NCBI GenBank assembly: GCA_028724885.1
Contig: JAQYTJ010000011.1
Coordinates: 1 to 64,000, forward strand
Source of the DNA: Bacteroidales bacterium
GTDB taxonomy: Bacteria; Bacteroidota; Bacteroidia; Bacteroidales; UBA932
Reading direction: 5' to 3'
DNA: 64,000 nucleotides
The notes under the pieces: model-generated
Seen by the model: only the letters and a program-made list of their open reading frames with translations
Told to the model about the DNA's origin: nothing
Databases searched by the model: none
Shown here: positions 62,353 to 64,000 of the stretch, one piece after another
Layout: each line of letters begins with the position of its first letter
How positions within the stretch are numbered: position 1 is the stretch's first letter
Program-made: the position numbers and the translations under genes

Positions 62353-64000
62353 ATGATCCATAAGAATCTTGAGAGTTTGATTCGCCGCTATCCTTTGGCT
62401 GTGGTTCTTAATTTCACAGGGCTGGTGGCAGCGTTCGTGGCGTTCGCTTTAATATTCCTGCAGTCCGATTATGAACTGTCATTTGACAAGTGTCATCCGA
62501 CGGCGGACCGGGTGTTCAGAGTCGATAAAAAGGGCGATGAATCGTTGTTCCGGAATATCCTTCCGAGGGGCTTTGTTGATGACATCATCGGCTCGTCGGC
62601 CCATATCGAGGCGGGGTGTAGCTTCATGCCATTTATGGGAGAGACATACTTCGCAGTTCAGGAGAATGGAAAAGCTCTGGTGGGCTATAAGAAGACGTTG
62701 ATTTACGTTTCTGAAGGATTCATCGACGTGTTTGGCATTACGATGGTAGAGGGTAACAGTCGCTCGTTGGAAATGCCGGGTTCTGTCATTATCCCAAGAT
62801 CACTGGCGCAAGCGCTTTTTCCTGGTGAACCGGCTACCGGAAAGCTGCTGAAAATAGATGCGTCGAACCTGCTGGGCAGTACGAACGGAGAGGCTACGGT
62901 AACGGGAGTCTATGAAGACTTCCCGTCCAACACGCAACTTGGCAATGACCTTTATATGTCCGTAGGCGACTTTCAGAAAGGTTCTTACGGTGGGGCGAAT
63001 TTCATATGTTATCTGCTTCTGGACGACGCTGGCAATTCCCAATCGGTAGCAGACGAATTCAACAGCCACTTCGATTTTGCCTCCTATGAAAATTGGCTCA
63101 CTCCCATTGAGCTGGTGCCTCTGACGAGCATATATTTCCGCAATGAAGGAAATGTCTATAAGAGCGGAAGCCGTTCGCAGCTGCTCTTGCTCATTGCGAT
63201 TGCCATCTTGATTCTGGCTATCGGTCTGATTAATTTTACGAACTTTTACGTGGCGCTTACGCCGCTGCGCATCCGGAACATCAATCTGCAGAAGATTCTG
63301 GGATCATCAACGGCACGACTGCGCATGTTGGTCGTGGCGGAGGCCGTCTTCTGGTGCATATGCGCATTTGTTGTGGCTGCGCTGCTCCTGTGGCCGGCAT
63401 CTGATGCGCTGGCAACGCAGGGCGTGCTTATGCAGGCGTTTTCTTTTGGTAAACACTGGCATTTGCTGCTCTTTGTGGGAACAGTTGCGTTGGCTACGGG
63501 CGTGATTGCCGGCATCTGGCCTGCGATTTATTCCACGTCCGGTCAGCCGGCAATGATTCTGCGAGGTAACTTCGGTTTGTCCGAGTCAGGTAAAGGACTG
63601 CGGACGATCCTAGTGGGCGTGCAGTTAGTCGTGTCCATAGTCCTGATGATTTTTGTGCTGTTCGTCCAGCGGCAAAGCCGGTACATGCAGGAATATCCTT
63701 GCGGTTATGACAAGGACAATCTGGCCGTGGTGGATATTGGCGGAGAGAACAGCAAGACCAAAGCAGACTGGCTACGTGAACAACTTCGGACTATTCCGGA
63801 AGTGGAAGACGTGGCTTATGCGATGGAACTTATCGGAGGGGCGGATGTTTATAGTACTCAATCCACGGATTTTGGCGACGGGAGTGTGATGTTCAGCCTG
63901 ATTTATTGTTCCTGGAATTTCCCTGAGGTAATGAGGCTCAAGGTCGCAGAAGGCAGACTCTTCCGGGAAGATGATTATGGACCGATTCTGCTGACGCAAG
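62353..64000 (+). CDS. MacB/FtsX-family ABC transporter permease, partial
   Basis: At least 549 residues; runs off the right edge. N-terminal membrane helix (about 16-38), a periplasmic MacB-like domain (about 40-265), then FtsX helices (about 278-300, 335-360, 380-405) with a second half starting. Bacteroidota permeases of this type are about 770-800 residues and have two such halves. Probably exports or remodels envelope components with an ATPase encoded elsewhere. Confidence 0.88.
   Translation, partial: MIHKNLESLIRRYPLAVVLNFTGLVAAFVAFALIFLQSDYELSFDKCHPTADRVFRVDKKGDESLFRNILPRGFVDDIIGSSAHIEAGCSFMPFMGETYFAVQENGKALVGYKKTLIYVSEGFIDVFGITMVEGNSRSLEMPGSVIIPRSLAQALFPGEPATGKLLKIDASNLLGSTNGEATVTGVYEDFPSNTQLGNDLYMSVGDFQKGSYGGANFICYLLLDDAGNSQSVADEFNSHFDFASYENWLTPIELVPLTSIYFRNEGNVYKSGSRSQLLLLIAIAILILAIGLINFTNFYVALTPLRIRNINLQKILGSSTARLRMLVVAEAVFWCICAFVVAALLLWPASDALATQGVLMQAFSFGKHWHLLLFVGTVALATGVIAGIWPAIYSTSGQPAMILRGNFGLSESGKGLRTILVGVQLVVSIVLMIFVLFVQRQSRYMQEYPCGYDKDNLAVVDIGGENSKTKADWLREQLRTIPEVEDVAYAMELIGGADVYSTQSTDFGDGSVMFSLIYCSWNFPEVMRLKVAEGRLFREDDYGPILLTQ

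Overview
The window is a chromosomal segment of a Bacteroidota bacterium, most likely order Bacteroidales. This rests on a SusC/SusD lipoprotein locus, promoters of the Bacteroidota type (TTG, 19-21 bp, TAnnTTTG) before ileS, a tRNA-Ser gene and a rubredoxin gene, a near absence of Shine-Dalgarno sequences, and the protein types throughout.

Region 1 (1-7236) is housekeeping: a leftward operon cvpA-tsaB-rpiB-truB with 1-bp stop/start overlaps, and a rightward operon ileS-dksA-like-lspA. truB leaves the window on the left and carries an in-frame array of 21-bp repeats in the middle of its coding sequence. Region 2 (7711-15942) is a five-gene outer-membrane uptake locus: SusC, SusD, a zinc-metallopeptidase lipoprotein, a DUF4302-like lipoprotein and a BACON-like lipoprotein.

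Region 3 (16250-48798) is an apparently intact prophage of about 32.5 kb in the 3' end of a tRNA-Ser(UGA) gene. It is bounded by a 19-bp direct repeat and has an identical 21-bp putative integrase arm site inside each end. It holds integrase, a lysis cassette, tail, connector, portal, terminase, capsid and protease genes, an iteron-like array next to an AT-rich tract (candidate origin), a fused DnaG-type primase/helicase, and a CI-like repressor. Three cargo elements stand out: a periplasmic DUF4468-like gene in the tail module, a three-gene overlapping cassette (TIGR04255-like, small helical protein, DUF7689-like) with its own promoter and terminator, and a plus-strand structured RNA leader before a small DNA-binding protein.

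Region 4 (49133-58161) is a two-gene restriction-modification-like locus: a phospholipase D/SNF2 helicase and an Eco57I-type adenine methyltransferase. A small serine recombinase and a silent alternative specificity end stored in inverted orientation lie beside it. A 69-bp perfect inverted repeat would let one inversion swap the methyltransferase C-terminus. The two alternative ends meet tail to tail with overlapping stop codons.

Region 5 (58487-61831) is a decayed mobile element: frameshifted small gene, HTH protein, triply broken replication initiator, DnaC-like loader, HNH endonuclease and an integrase fragment. Region 6 (61846-64000) returns to the chromosome with rubredoxin and the start of a MacB/FtsX-type permease. 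The most novel-looking items are the invertible methyltransferase, the truB coding minisatellite, the prophage three-gene cassette, the iteron array and the structured leader RNA.
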